DNA of 64,000 bases, from NCBI GenBank assembly GCA_021029095.1, contig JAJOHG010000006.1:372001-436000 (forward strand), written 5' to 3'. This stretch comes from Phellopilus nigrolimitatus (lineage: Eukaryota; Basidiomycota; Agaricomycetes; Hymenochaetales; Hymenochaetaceae). A model generated the notes under the pieces. That model was given only the letters and a program-made list of their open reading frames with translations. It was not told the DNA's origin and searched no databases. How positions within the stretch are numbered: position 1 is the first letter of the stretch; each line of letters begins with the position of its first letter. Shown in pieces: positions 1 to 11,824 of this stretch. The position numbers and the translations under genes were made by a program.

Positions 1-593
1 CGTTCCACGATAGCATCGGCCGTCTTCTCGACGTTGCTCAGTATAACGTGCGGGCCCTTCACTTTCTTCCATAACGACATCTCAGACTCGAAGTGTTCGG
101 AGTCGACTATACTAAGCTGTTCGAGGGCCCACCATAAGGGCTTGCCAACAACATATGACGCGACTTTATACGCCAATGACCCAGTGTCGTAGACGGAGGT
201 TGGCGAGTTCAAGAAGTCGCTCAGAGGGATCAGTGCACGAGTGTCTCGCAGCTCGGTCTTTCCTAGGTATGCTGCATGAGCGAATGCTCAGAAAGAGAAA
301 GATGTATGACTCACAATAACAGCCGCAAGGCCTAGCGGCTTTCCAACACCTTCATATCTCAGGCTCTCCGCGAGCTGCGAACTCGCGCGCAACACCAGCG
401 AGTCCGACGCGTCACCCTGCAGACCTTGCCCCACGAAAGCGCCCAACGTTTTTCTCCACCATTCAACGTTGGAGTTGAAAGACGCCGGATTCGAGGCTTT
501 CTGCCGGGAAAAGTCCGAGTAGATTGACTTCAGCCTTGACTTCGACACGGATGAGTATGTTGTAATTTCAGCAAGTCGTGGGTTCACAGCCAT
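1..593 (-). CDS. ESCRT-III CHMP7-like (Snf7 family) protein, N-terminal part, cut by the window edge
   Basis: Two exons are visible on the minus strand (315-593 and 1-257), separated by a 57-bp intron with a GTGAGT donor. I chose the ATG at 593; the frame is also open upstream but has no ATG. The N-terminus contains RLKSIYSDFSRQKASNPASF followed by NVEWWRKTL, and the second exon reads TELRDTRALIPLSDFL and WWALEQLSIV. I recognise these as the N-terminal winged-helix half of CHMP7/Cmp7-type proteins. In that family this half acts as an adaptor that recruits ESCRT-III, chiefly at the nuclear envelope. The C-terminal Snf7 core would lie beyond base 1, so polymer-forming residues cannot be checked. 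The family call is an inference from these motifs; a different Snf7-domain protein is the main alternative. Confidence 0.8.
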
Positions 594-2312
594 GTCCCTC
601 CCACCGCAACCAGATGACAATGACGATGATTCTAGAAAAGCAGACTTCAGGCTTCCGAGGCCACTAAGACGCGTTGAATTGCAAACGCAGCAAATTGGGT
701 TGAGAGGAGTGAAGGATCATAACATAACGAAGGTGAACTGTTGACGATCGTCATTTGCACTTACGTCATCATGCTGTGCTTTGTTGCGACTGTCCTTCAA
801 CTTATCCATACTCTCTGCCGAACGCATCCTCGTTAAGACAAGAAGGTCTGGATTGTAATGCACATATGTATGGGCGTCTTTATATAATCTGCGCATACAA
901 AATTTAGTTCTGGTCCGTCATAGTGCATACGGTACAAGTGCCATCGAGACTCTGAAACGCCCATCGGCAAAAACAATTAGATCTCTACAGGCGTAATCTT
1001 CGAGCCACAGCAGCGTCTGCTTTAAAACCAGCGTGGCCAATATCTGTACTTATACCCATGATTGCGCAGCCCAGTTCATATCCAGATCCTCTGCCTTGGA
1101 GAAAGGCGGTTAATTGCAAGTCTGGATTAATCCCTGAGCTCGGTCATTTTTATCCAGTGCGTCTGAAATTCTATCATGGTACGACAGGCTAGATTTTGAA
1201 GTACGCTGTCAGGTTGGTGATCAGGATGGCAAAAGAGATCACAATTAGGAGACCTTGGTCAGGAAGGTCTCTTGACACCGTTACACCTCACACCCGCTGT
1301 CTGGCCGTCAATCTAAACTGTGCACTCAGTCTTTTTGCGTCTGGCTTCCATCTATGTCACGAACTGTTTGCTCGCTATGCTACTCAGCGCAACATGTACT
1401 CCAGGATTCAGAAACTTGCACAATGCGCAAATACTCAAATAGAGTATTCCTTCACGGCCAAGCTTCGCTCTGCTACATCAAGGGATAGCAGTTCTCTCTT
1501 GGCGGCTGAGTAGTTCAAATCTTGCAATTCTTGTGCTGATGCGCCCAAAAAGAATATCTTGATTTTTTCTGCGATGGTTTTCTATGTTTTCTAATGAATA
1601 AGTCTCAGCTCGTAAGTCGCCCAATGTATGTCTGTAAGGCGTATCTCCGGACTCGATTATCCCGGACTGGTCATGATTTGTGCATTGCGCATAATAAGCA
1701 CAGAAGAGCAAAACTCAAAAATCGAATTGTCATGTCTCGGCGCCTAATTCTAATATTGCAAGGTTTGATGATCAAGTACCGTGCTTGCATCGTGCCTTCG
1801 TGCCATCGATAGCGACGTTCGCAACTTGCTCTTGACCACCACCGTCGTCTACTTGCTTTCAACTCGAACACTCGTTTCTACGCTCCGTGCTATTCTTCAC
1901 AATTAATGTCTCAGTTCTCATATCTCGCCAGATGCCAATCAACACAAGTACGTCTCGGAGTTATATGGTCATTTATTCGCACGGATAATAACTCGCTGTT
2001 GCGTCTTCCACGTAGGTTTCTGCACCTCAAAGGTACGAACAACTCGTTGTCTTCGGCATCCGAGATTATCTGAAGCCTTTCCTAGGACATCCTATAAGAT
2101 TTGACTGGTCAAGACTTTGTCATGGTGCTTCCTGGGTGAATGTGAAAGACTGAAGATGCTAGTGCTCTGTTCGTTGTGTCTTGACATGACATTTCTGTGT
2201 TTTTTTTTTTTTTCCTTCTAATGAGATGACATTATGAACATAGCGTATCTCTTCAGAGCATGTACTGTTCTTTCTCTGTCATTTCTGACTGCCTAAAATA
2301 AATAGCTTCCGT
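594..2312. other. Intergenic stretch without a supportable gene
   Basis: Short open frames on both strands show no recognisable motif, no convincing splice pattern and no compositional bias. A T-run lies near 2199-2213. A pyrimidine-rich leader followed by an ATG at 1931 and a possible GTACGT...GTAG intron could define a peptide of about 34 codons, but nothing supports its expression. The left part presumably holds the promoter of the CHMP7-like gene and the right part the 3' region of mutY. Confidence 0.5.
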
Positions 2313-4279
2313 TCAATATACGTCGTTGATTTTCTTCCATACTTTTACCATGCCTGTACCAACACTGCGTATCTTCAACTTTACTGTGTAGTAAACTATT
2401 GAAATGCAGACGTACTTGGCATTCTCGACATCCTTGAATTCGACCCAGCGTAATGCCTGCTCCTTGCGCGCCAACAAGCCACCTGTTTCGGTAGGTTCTT
2501 CTTCCCGTTTCTGTATTTTCGATTTCTTGTTTTTCGATTTCTTGCCGTTCACGTCATCGCTGGTCATCAGCGCGTAGCCAGCGCTTAGACTCGGCGGCCT
2601 TTCCCCACCTTCAAGTAAGATCCACTGCGCGCGGTATGTCTTCCTGATGTGCGAGAAGATATGCAGTACGTCGCCCGCAGGCTTCATTTTCGTGATTTGG
2701 AGACTATTTGATTCGGCTGAAGGTGTCTTTTTCTTCGATTTTGCACCTGCTGATTGATAAGGAGGCGGCGGATCAGCGAGTACCTCACCAAGGACGTCGT
2801 GCCCGATGGTCCGTAGTGCTAACGACGAATCGCTGTCCTTGACGTTCGCGCGCGACGGAAATTCGTGTAGTCCAGCAAGCAGCCCTAGACGATACTTATT
2901 GTAATGCTTTCTCGCTTACACCAATGAAAATGCGGACACACCTTTTTCTGGCCTTCGCACGAGAAGGAAATACCGAGCGCCCTGCGGACTGAGCCACTCG
3001 ACGACATTCACAACGTCGACTTCCTCCCGCGCCTTCTTACGTTCAACCTTCATCGGGTAGCGCGTCACGCCCGCGTCTTCGCCGGGAAGAATTGGTTCGC
3101 AAAGCGTGCAGAGTTCCTCGATGTCTTGTTCATCTCGCAGACGACCCTGACCACAGAAAATCAGTAACATAGAAAGAAAGAAATATTTATTCTATTTTAA
3201 ATACCTGGGACTCGAGAAATGCACCGCAGTGCGCGTTGAGCGGACACACTTTGCAGTCCGGATCTCGCGGCTTGCATATAGTGGCCCCCAGTTCAATGAG
3301 CGCTTGGTTGATGTTTCCAGGCTGTTCCGCCTTCTTGATCATTACTGACGCGCCGTCCCAGAGAATATCTAAAGTCGACTTTGCTTTCGGGTTTGCATGA
3401 AGAGCGAGTACGCGGCTCAAAAGACGATTGACATTCCCATCGAGCTGAGATTTGATTAAATGTATATGATCGCCGATTCCACTTGAGATAAAGGACTTAC
3501 GACAGGTTCGCAATGATTATACGCAATTGAAGAAATGGCACCTGCACTGTACCGGCCGATGCCTGGTACGTTTGCCATCATGTCTTTCGCGTTATCGGGA
3601 AACAAGCCGTTGCATTCCTTGACTATTTTTTGAGCACCGGAAAGTATTCGAGCAGCCCGAGAATAGTAGCCGAGTCCCTTCCAAAGTGCGTTAACCGACT
3701 CGATGTCAGAGTCTGCCTGTGTTATATTTAGAAATGGATATTAAGATAATTTATAGTAGACCATCTTACGAGATCCCGAATAGTTGGATATCTAGAAATC
3801 AAATCAGCTGTGCGCGCGCGTCAAGAGCAGATGCACATACTTCTCTATCCATCTATTATAGTATGGTATCACCGTCACGACCTGTGTCTGTTGCAACATG
3901 ATCTCAGAGATCCATACCTGGATGAAGTCAACATCATTATATAACTCTAAGCAGCAAGACTATAGAAAACACGCACTTCATAGGCTCTTTGCGAGCGGCT
4001 TTCCGCATCTAGGGTAGGGTCGAAAGGCTTTCGCCAAGGCATCCCACGATTTTCGTGGACGCCCGAGTACCAATCTAGCAGAGAAATTCGTATTGGTATG
4101 GGATCCTTGATAACATGTAGAGTTACTGGGTGCGAAGTGGTCTTCTCGCGTTCTACTTCGCGGTCGTGATCATATTCGTCATCCGAGCGCTCTTTCTTTG
4201 TTCTCTTGCGCTTCGGCGGCCTTCTGCTTTTGATTTCCTCCTTGAAGTCAGAGTCTGCATCGGAATCAGTCGTAGACAT
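2313..4279 (-). CDS. MUTYH: A/G-specific adenine DNA glycosylase (MutY/MUTYH)
   Basis: Base-excision repair enzyme that removes adenine mispaired with 8-oxoguanine, acting in nucleus and mitochondria. About eight exons can be followed. After a basic, acidic-spotted N-terminus comes LLDWYSGVHENRGMPWRKP, then WISEIMLQQTQV with the catalytic Glu, then KGLGYYSRAARI, the helix-hairpin-helix VPGIGRYSAGAI, and LDGNVNRLLSR with the catalytic Asp. A [4Fe-4S] site follows with spacing C-x6-C-x2-C-x5-C (CKPRDPDCKVCPLNAHC). The C-terminal NUDIX-like 8-oxoG sensing domain starts near VTRYPMKVERKK and continues through RRPEK/GLLAGLHEFPS to a final exon reading VGTGMVKVWKKINDVY. All key residues are present, so the enzyme should be active. 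Its start lies about 570 bp from the divergent transporter gene. Function is certain at family level; exon borders are my reading. Confidence 0.95.
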
Positions 4280-4854
4280 AAGTTACTGCTTTTATTCGTT
4301 TCGTGTAGAGGACATAGAAGAGAAGACAAAGCAAGAAAGTAAGAGATCGACGCGCGGATAGATTGATGGCGATTTGCGTCGAGTTCACGTCGCGTCAACG
4401 CGTTCAAGACAGACGCGCACCGACGCAGACGAAGTTCTCACGCTAGCAGTTTGCCGAGCTCTGTACGTCGTGGACTCGTGGTCGTGCGCTCGTCCCTGCC
4501 GCTCCGTTGGCGACCATCGACATCCGTTTCCCAACATCCGCCACTGACGACGTCCTTTCGTGTTTTTGCTGCGCCGGCAAGCGAAATCCGCAGCAGCGCT
4601 CCGCCACGAGTTCGAAGGAATCCAGCACAGCTTTCAGGCTTTTAAAATCACTGCCCGCTGCGGACGGCAACCCAAAAGTAACTATCTTTGACTGCGAGCA
4701 GGGCAATCTGCAGCAGTATTTGAGTCAGATCAAGCTGGCGTTCACAACGTCGTCGTACGCATCGTTCGCGTCCCCTTCATCCCCTCGGCATCGTCGGCAG
4801 ACCGTGTCTCACGTTCCGGCCGATTCCCCGGCGCACATAACAGACGGTTTACCC
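4280..4854. promoter_or_regulatory. Divergent promoter region between mutY and the nucleotide-sugar transporter
   Basis: Both genes point away from this region of about 575 bp, so it should contain both promoters and leaders. A long open frame (4507 onward) is in frame with the transporter and is probably transcribed leader rather than coding sequence. I see no clear TATA box. Confidence 0.5.
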
Positions 4855-6607
4855 ATGGGCCAATATACTACGATGCCGAAACTGAAGGTTAATGGGATCG
4901 CTGAAGTTGGAACGGCAGGCTTGAGTGAAGAGCCTTCGCCGCGATTTTTAGGAATGCCTTTGAAATATATTTCGTGAGTCCATGTTTTGCCAGGAAGTCC
5001 CAGCGAGAAGCTAAGGCCTCCATGTCTCGTCAGACTTGTAACTTTGGCAGTACAAAATGCTTCGCTAACGATTATCATGCACTATTCACGTGTCTCGACT
5101 CCCCCATCTCGCGCTTATTCCGCCGCATCTGCCGTACTGCTAAACGAGCTCCTCAAAGGATTCATATCGCTCGCCATCGCTTTCTCACGTGTAGATGAAT
5201 ACGAAACCCACCACGTACCGTCGCCTCACAGAAAAGGCCCATTGCAGGTACAGTCGAGTTCTTGGATGGAGCCGCATGTCTTTGCGTCTCGATGTAGGAA
5301 ACTGGGGAAGGAAATATTCAGTCCGGATTGCTGGAAGTTGTCTATCCCTGCTATTCTATACGGTGCGTGAAGATTGTGCTCCGGTCTTGAAAGCTGCTAT
5401 TTACACTATTATTCAAATTGTAGTCATTCAAAATAATCTCCAATTTGTTGCTGCGTCCAACCTCGAAGCCGCCACTTTCCAGGTCAGCTATCAAATGAAA
5501 ATCCTTACCACCGCCGCATTTTCCGTCGTTCTCTTACGAAGAAAGCTCAACCCGACAAAATGGGCTGCGTTAACGGCTCTTGCGCTTGGCGTCGGTGTTG
5601 TCCAGATTCAGTCTGGTTCGGGAAAAAGTCATGTGGATAGTGCCATGCATGTCATGCATCCGTTGACAGGTTTTATGGCGGTTGTCGCGGCTTGCTTCAC
5701 CTCAGGGATGGCGGGCGTGTATTTCGAGATGGTGCTGAAGGGTTCGCAAACGGATCTTTGGGTCCGGAACTGCCAACTTTCGCTCTTCTCACTCATCCCC
5801 GCACTGGTCCCTGTCTTCGCCTCGCAGTCGAACTCTGACGGCTCTTGGTTTTCGTCCATCTTCGCCAACTTCGGAGGCTGGGCATGGGCAACAGTTCTGG
5901 TGCAGGTCTTCGGCGGCCTCGTCACCGCAATCGTGATCAAATACTCTGACAACATCCTGAAGGGGTTCGCGACGTCGCTCAGCATCGTCATCTCCTTCCT
6001 TTCATCTGTCGCTCTTTTCAACTTCCACATCACCCCGAGCTTCGTCGTTGGCGCATCGATGGTCCTTGCCGCGACCTGGCTATACAACCAGCCCGAAAAC
6101 AAGGATGTGTTAGGTAGCGCCGCGTTCCCGAAGCTTGTAGCAGACATGATGTCGCCGCGCAAGTCTCCGTTTCCAAGGACGCCTGTCGAGCCGGCCGAGC
6201 CCGGTGCCCCGATTCTGGGGGAGACCGACGAGAAGCGACGCTCACTCAGCAGCATTAGCCCGAGTGTGCTCTCCGCGGCGCTTAAGCTCGTCACACCGCG
6301 CACGAGCCTCGAAAGCCTCGCGGGGCACAACGAGACGCTTGATGGCGGCTTATACGGCCTCGGCAGCCGGACAGCCAGCGCAAACGCGAGCGCGGCGTCA
6401 CTGTCCGACTACCAGTCGCGCTACGTGTCGCGCACGCACTCGCCTGCACCGGTTTCGATGCCACCGAACCGGTTGCATTCCAACTCGCAGCTCGCCGTCC
6501 CGTCTGCTCGCGTGTTGAACCCGCAGCTTCAACCTCGCGCCTACTCGGGCGACGAAGGATTCGCCGTGGTCAACCTCGATGATATCCCTACTGGACCAGC
6601 CCGGTGA
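4855..6607 (+). CDS. UDP-galactose-type nucleotide-sugar transporter (SLC35A family)
   Basis: Golgi multi-pass antiporter exchanging a nucleotide sugar, most likely UDP-galactose, for UMP. Three exons (4855-4973, 5034-5362, 5424-6607) join in frame to 543 codons. Diagnostic stretches are LKYISLVTLAVQNASLTIIM, SAVLLNELLKGFISLAIA, IQNNLQFVAASNLEAATFQV and NILKGFATSLSIVISFLSS, which match the SLC35A/Gms1 family in order. About ten hydrophobic segments end near residue 370. After them comes an unusual Ser/Pro/Ala-rich tail of about 170 residues, probably cytosolic. The start is uncertain: the frame is open back to an ATG at 4507, but that extension has low complexity and looks like leader, so I chose the ATG at 4855. 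Substrate specificity cannot be proven from sequence; UDP-GlcNAc or CMP-sugar transport are alternatives. Confidence 0.88.
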
Positions 6608-7100
6608 CTAGATGGAAGCAAACTCGATTCCTCTTGTTTACATGTCAGGACACTTTGCATCTACATATATAACCATACCCGAATACCCTATGCCTCCTAC
6701 TCACTGTATTGATATTGGAATAGTATATAAGGGCAAGACTGTGTCAGAAATTCGTTCCCTGGGAGATGTCACTGACTGCGACTGAGGACCTTGGATTAAA
6801 AGCTATCAATGGACGCACCTCAGGAAAAGAAAGAAGGTCAACTTGCAGATGGTAGGTGTCCATACTCTTTCACAACGAAAGCGAAGCTTTTCTGCCCGGA
6901 CGTTTTGTTATGTTTATCCAATTTCTTTGCTGGTACCTTTCTCGGCCGTCTACCCACTGTCAACGGCCTGTTCAGTTGAAGTGTATAAGGTACGTTCTTG
7001 AACCTTTCGTGGTCATAAGGCAAATTGGTCTCGTCCCTTTCAATTCTAACGGATAAATGCGCAGGAGACCGTCGGCGAGCTGTGCCAGCTAGTAACGTTC

Positions 7101-7667
7101 TCAGCGCCGTATCAGGGGAGGTAGGGGCGGCGAAGCCGGTGGATCAGATGGAGGAGGCGTTGGGAGTGTTATTTGTTGGGATAGCTGCGATGCGAGGTGG
7201 TGTATCTCTCTCTGCAGTGAACCAGTTTCGGATCGGTTGCTAAACCGACGTGAGATAGATGGGTCGCGTTCCGAATCACTTGATGAAATGGGCGGCGATT
7301 GAATTGTAGATTGGGAAACAGAGCGCTCGGGCATGATTGAGTATTGTGGCATGTCTATATCCATGCCATCACTGTTTGCCTGCGGCTGCTGAGTGCCTAG
7401 AGAACGCAGGCATTCGAGAAGCAGAAGGAAGACTGTTACCTGTCATGATCGTGAGCATATGTCGATACATCATATTTTGATGAACTCATGCGAGGTTTTT
7501 TCTTTGACTTACTGGATTCCGTAGATTTGTCTCTTGGCAATGACTGACAGACGAGCTTCGGGTTGTTTTCTTACGACAGGGGCCTCGTCCTCATCATCAG
7601 AGATAGAAATGACCTCGGGCTGCTGGACTCGCATGGGAGCGCGGGAAGCTCTGTCTTTGTTGGCCAT
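7101..7667 (-). CDS. Hypothetical acidic/Ser-Pro-rich protein, weak gene model
   Basis: I do not recognise this protein. From the ATG at 7667 the minus strand reads MANKDRASRAPMRVQQPEV, an acidic ISISDDEDE patch and a basic end, then a good GTAAGT donor near 7511. A second block beginning DGMDIDMPQYSIMPERSV can be joined in frame through an ACAG acceptor near 7377 and runs through a Ser-rich segment into PTPPPSDPPASPPLPP. Further downstream a frame reads FKNVPYTLQLNRPLTVGRRP (around 6960), which could be another exon but needs a poor donor. The ISISDDEDE type patch is typical of nuclear fungal proteins and of SUMO-interacting motifs, but no domain is visible. It may be a partial or decaying gene. 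Confidence 0.35.
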
Positions 7668-8839
7668 ATAATTTATTGTGTTTACTAGCGAGCTGGAATT
7701 CCCACTCGCCCGAGCAGTAGCGCCTCGGTGCGGATTCTGCGCCGGGCCTACTCCGCTGCTACAGCCCCTGCATTTCCATACAGACAAGCCCTTCCCGGGT
7801 TTATTCTTTTTACTCGCACGAATGAGTGAGATGAGGAGCGCATCGTCTATTGGCGGTCTGCAGCAGCCTATAAATATTGCTCAAAGTTCAATTTGGAACT
7901 GAGTATGTGGATGGCTAGTAGTACTCGCGATGGTGATATCCCCGCTTGCAGACTGCAGCACGTCATGAGGTAGTTCAATGGACTTGAGTCTGAGTGAGAA
8001 CATATCGTACAAGCAGGGAGATGCCCCGTCTCCATCGAAGTCTACTAGCTAGACTTTTGCCAGATTTCAAGCTGACAGTTGAAGGAGATCAACATGTCGA
8101 TCGCGTCCGAAATGTTTCCCTCGAAATCAGCACTTATTCAGGGCCGGTCTATACGCGTTCACATACTGTTTCAACCCATTTTCTTGATCTACCATTGCAG
8201 AATATTCTTGTCTCCTTAGCTGAATATCGTATCCATTCCTTCTCATTCTTTTCGCTTTTATGTTCCATACTCTTCTATCCCAATTCTGCCAGTGTGAGCG
8301 TCCGAGTGCGAGGGAATCGTAGCAGAGAAATTATGAACCGAGCATTGTCCGTCGTCGAGACGCAGCCGGACGGCTCACGAGCCTGTCCCTCCGAGGCCTC
8401 ATTCCAGAGCCAGAAGGCCGATAGGAACTCCAGTTGAGGCGACGCAATACCTGCTGTTCCAAGGTGTGTTCCGAGGTGCTTCTGTAAGGTTTCACGATCC
8501 TGAGCCTGGCGAACTCTTTAAGTTTGCTTTCGCTAAACGTGACTGTTTGGATATGCCATCAACATGTAGACCTTGCTAGTAAATACAAAAGAACACCGCT
8601 GAGAGCAGTAACAGAGATTGCCTTCAATGTTATGCGGCAGGTATTTACCAGTGCGAAATCTGCAGAGAAATTAAAAATTAACGATCGCTGGTAACTCTTT
8701 GCACTACGAAAATATTGTTTTGCTCCACAACTATTTTCACTCAATGCTTTTGGTCATAGAAGAAGAGCAATGAGATTTCGTAATGAAGAGTGAAGGTAAC
8801 AGACTTACATGGAAATGAAATTGGAACCTCTCACCCACA
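7668..8839. other. Intergenic stretch, no supportable gene
   Basis: Open frames here (for example 7994-8437 on plus) lack recognisable motifs, codon bias or neighbouring exons. The right end is the 3' region of the SAM37 gene. Confidence 0.45.
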
Positions 8840-10288
8840 TCATGACGCCTCATCTTCCTCATCTTCCTCTCCTTCCTCTTCGCCTTCCTCTTCCTCATTA
8901 ACATGGACAAACTGCTCCTCTTCATCCGGATCCTCCTTTCTCAAGATTACAATCCGCAGGCCCGTCGCCCATACCCACCCTACGACACCCAACAACGAAA
9001 GCCCATACCATGCCCAGCGCATCCGAGCGAACTCCTCGTCCGCCTTCGACTTTGGTCTTGCCACACTTTTCGATCGGGCAATGTGCCGCGGAAAGGGAAG
9101 CACGAGAGAGGATGCGAAGTGTGCGAAGTCCACGGCCGGGGCGGAACGCACGCGCAGCGGGTCCGGCACTCGCACAGGACGTGACTGCACGTCAACAAGG
9201 TCGAATGTGGAGGAAGGGAGGCTCGCTGAAGGTGATGAAGAAACCGACTGCATCTGGGAAATGGGAGAGAGCGTGCGTGTGTGCATGCGTCGGGCATGCG
9301 CATGAAGCGTCGGGTAGGAGTCTGCGACGAGCGCGCGGAGAAGGTCGTTTGGAAGCGGTGGGTAGGTGAGAAGGAGGATGTGTGCGGCGACGAGGACGTC
9401 GAGGGTAGAGGGGCGGTCGTGGAAGAAAAAGAGCTTGTCGCCAAGTAGGCCCGAGAGGAGGTTGAGCGTCGTGCGCGCCTTGTCGAGAACCTACTCGGTA
9501 CAGCTCAATAAAGTCCGATTTCCCGCCATACAAGGTCATACCTTCTCCTTTCCGAATGCCTCGCTGATGGCGCTTTGGTTCGCGACGCCAGTCCGTTTGC
9601 GCTTTTCCTCTTCCACCTCCTCCGCGTGGATGGACCATAGCCCCGCCGCTTCGAGACGCGGCTTGTACGAGTCACGCAAGCGGTCAGGCAAGTAATAGCG
9701 CTGCGGTGCAGAGAAAAGTTCGGCGAGAATCGGACGTGCATATTCGTAGTAGTTATGTCGAAGCGTATAGAACGAACAAGCCTGAACCGAGCATATTTAG
9801 CTACGAACTGACTGGCAGTCAGACCTCGGACAGAACTCACCACAAGGTCACCCAAATTCGCTGAAACATATGCCAACCATGCCGTCTGCTGCGCTCTTTC
9901 CTGAGGGCTTAAGGCCGCAGAAAGGTCAGTGGGTCCAGCGTCGTCTCCGCTCCTCTCTTCGCGTTCGTCTTCGGTTTCTGTCGGCCTACGCAGTCCAGCG
10001 ATGTATTTAATGATGGACGGAAACGACGCAACGCATGCGAGACCATGTGTAATGTACGGAAGCTGACCTGTAGCGAGTTAGAATGAGGGAATAAACACCT
10101 TTAGGAGACAGGTGCACACCGTTGGGCGACAAATCAGGGTCAGTGCACTCCTCGAGCACGAATTTGCCGGGTATGGTTAGCTGCGCGTACAGGATAGCCG
10201 CCAGACATTCAGGTGTAAAAGTGGGCAAGTCCCATCTACTCGGCCAGACGTGTAGGGCGAGCTCGTGGTCGGACGTCAAGCCACTCAT
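8840..10288 (-). CDS. SAM37: SAM37/metaxin-like subunit of the mitochondrial sorting and assembly machinery
   Basis: Outer-membrane SAM/TOB complex subunit that helps release and insert beta-barrel proteins such as Tom40 and porin. Exon 1 (10120-10288) reads ALHVWPSRWDLPTFTPECLA, the N-terminal GST-like metaxin fold. Exon 2 (9841-10067) has QLPYITHGLACVASFPSIIKYI and WLAYVSANLGDLV. The next exon continues ACSFYTLRHNYYEYARPILA, and the following exons give RTTLNLLSGLLGDKLFFFHD and PSTLDVLVAAHILLL, the GST C-terminal-like half. The last exon has a hydrophobic anchor (WAWYGLSLLGVVGWVWATGL) and ends in a Glu-rich run, as expected of a tail-anchored protein. Exon borders at 10120/10067 and 9841 are firm. 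The family is clear; whether to call it Sam37 or metaxin-1 is a matter of convention. Confidence 0.88.
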
Positions 10289-10619
10289 GAGAGTCGATCT
10301 GAGGAACGGTGCTGTCGCGACAACGTGCGTGACTTGCGACCACGCTGCTCGAATAATTCAACGCGCATCATAACCACTTCCTCTGACGTCTAAACTAGAA
10401 GCTGCAAGGTCTTCGAATATGCTTGTCCCGAGAGCCTTCATCAAGGTATTAATTTATCGGTTTCGGATACAATTGTAGAAATAAAAAATCTCAACTTGTC
10501 TATTAGGATGAGCGGCAACTTATTGATTCAAATATCGTGTCATAGTTATAGTAAAGACGCTAGCGATATTGAGCAAAAGCTGAAGCAAACACGTTACAAG
10601 AACAAATCCAAAATCTACA
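10289..10619. other. SAM37 upstream region
   Basis: Promoter side of SAM37; AT-rich between about 10440 and 10620. No gene seen. Confidence 0.4.
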
Positions 10620-10985
10620 TCAATCCTCGTAATACGTAGGGCGCACTGCCCAGAAGCAGCCGATAGTGGCTACATACCATTGCGGCCTCTCTGCATTGCA
10701 CAGATATTTCTGCAACATCTCGATGTCCTCCTCGGTAGGTCGGCGGGGTGGCCTACCACGATACGACGAGTAGATAGTCAGTCGTCAATCCCGCCCATTC
10801 GTCGCCGTAAAATCATGGCGGAGAACACATACACAAAAGACGTGATCTTCGCAGCTTTTTGCGATGAAGTTGAAGAGTCAAGACGTTCGTTTTTGTCTGT
10901 ATTTCATCGCGTGTATCTTCGAATCCATGCATCTCTTCGAGGCCATTTTCCCTCGCAAAGTCGGTCAGCCAGTGCTCGTGTATGA
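10620..10985 (-). pseudogene. Broken relative of the small protein family whose intact member lies at 25955-26577
   Basis: On the minus strand three blocks match the intact gene in order: IHEHWLTDFARENGLEEM (compare NDEWVKQYAKEKG), AKITSFVYVFS (compare LEITSFAPYYS), and EEDIEMLQKYLCNAERPQWY followed by FWAVRPTYYED and a stop (compare DDIEKLRKCLGEPEKPKWYL and FWGPRPYYYE). The blocks lie in different frames with at least one stop between them, and no intron arrangement I tried restores one frame. It is therefore most likely a decayed copy, although a gene with odd introns cannot be excluded. The function of the family is unknown. Confidence 0.55.
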
Positions 10986-11254
10986 TCTACGTGGAATCCG
11001 CTACGTCGAGTCGACTAGGACATGAGCCAAGAATCCTAGACACAATGTGACATACGCAAAGCACGCAAATAAATCAGACTAGATAGCGAAGAGAGCTTTG
11101 ACAAAATATTGATTTGTTTCCAAATTTGCGACGTGTTGAGTCACGTGAATGTCACGTTCCTTATTTCGCCACGCGCCACTTCTGCTTTTGGAATTGACAG
11201 CTTCACTTGTCTTCACGACTCCTTACATTTTACTGCCTTGATTTTATCAGGAAG

Positions 11255-11264
11255 ATGGTTAAGC
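11255..11264 (+). pseudogene. OTU1: First ten bases of OTU1 (YOD1) coding sequence, separated from the rest by a retrotransposon
   Basis: ATG GTT AAG C is the start of the OTU1 reading frame, which resumes at 21557 after the retrotransposon. TAAGC (11260-11264) is repeated at 21552-21556 as the target-site duplication. Reading on from this ATG now enters the LTR and gives a chimeric frame of about 107 codons that stops at 11575. The upstream promoter and leader, roughly 10990-11254, appear untouched. Confidence 0.9.
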
Positions 11265-11824
11265 TGTTGGAATCCAAGCCGGCGGAGCCCCGCGCCGAGC
11301 TCGCACCGGTTGCGTGCTCGGGCGGCGAGGTCACGAGCGCATCGTCTCGGCTCAGCGAGCCCGAGGCTCACTGGACCGCGATTGGCTGGCCCGCGATCTC
11401 GGTTCACCCGCGCGCCACTCGCACACCACCCCCGCTCGCTGTCCGAATCCCCTCGTTTTACAGTGCCGAGATAGATAGTTATTTACTCATCATTTATGTG
11501 TCTTTATCTCCCTTTATCGTTCCCCCTTTCTTTCGTAGCGTAAAAGCGGCTCTCCGCAGCCCCGAAAACCCGTAGTATAAAAAGCCTGTTTATTCTTTCG
11601 GCCACCTCAGACGTTCGCATACCGCGCAAACGACTGAGGTGAGCTTTCGGACATTATAACGTTTCTATTATACTTTTACTTATTACTACATTAAACTAGC
11701 TTACTTCGTACTAGGTTAGTTTGCAATATGAATAGACGTTCGCATACCGCGCAAACGACTGAGCTTACTTCGTACTAGGTGTACTGTGTAAAGCCGTTGC
11801 GCGGACTTGTCTCACCAAGCTACA
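11265..11824 (+). repeat. Left (5') LTR of the copia element
   Basis: 560 bp, starting TGTTGGAATCC and ending ACCAAGCTACA. It contains a TATA-like AGTATAAAAAG near 11574, a plausible core promoter. A 29-bp block beginning AGACGTTCGCATACCGCGCA occurs twice (11609-11637 and 11734-11762), and an 18-bp block GCTTACTTCGTACTAGGT also occurs twice, so the U5-side part carries internal direct repeats. Confidence 0.97.

Noticed and set aside
1931..2120. Two-exon micro-gene starting MPINTS
   Set aside because: One plausible intron but no conservation signal, domain or coding bias.
7994..8437. Plus-strand frame of 147 codons
   Set aside because: No recognisable motif and composition like flanking non-coding DNA.
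8790..9444. Several overlapping open frames on both strands over the SAM37 C-terminus
   Set aside because: They are shadows of the GC-rich and Glu-rich SAM37 coding sequence and show no independent motif.
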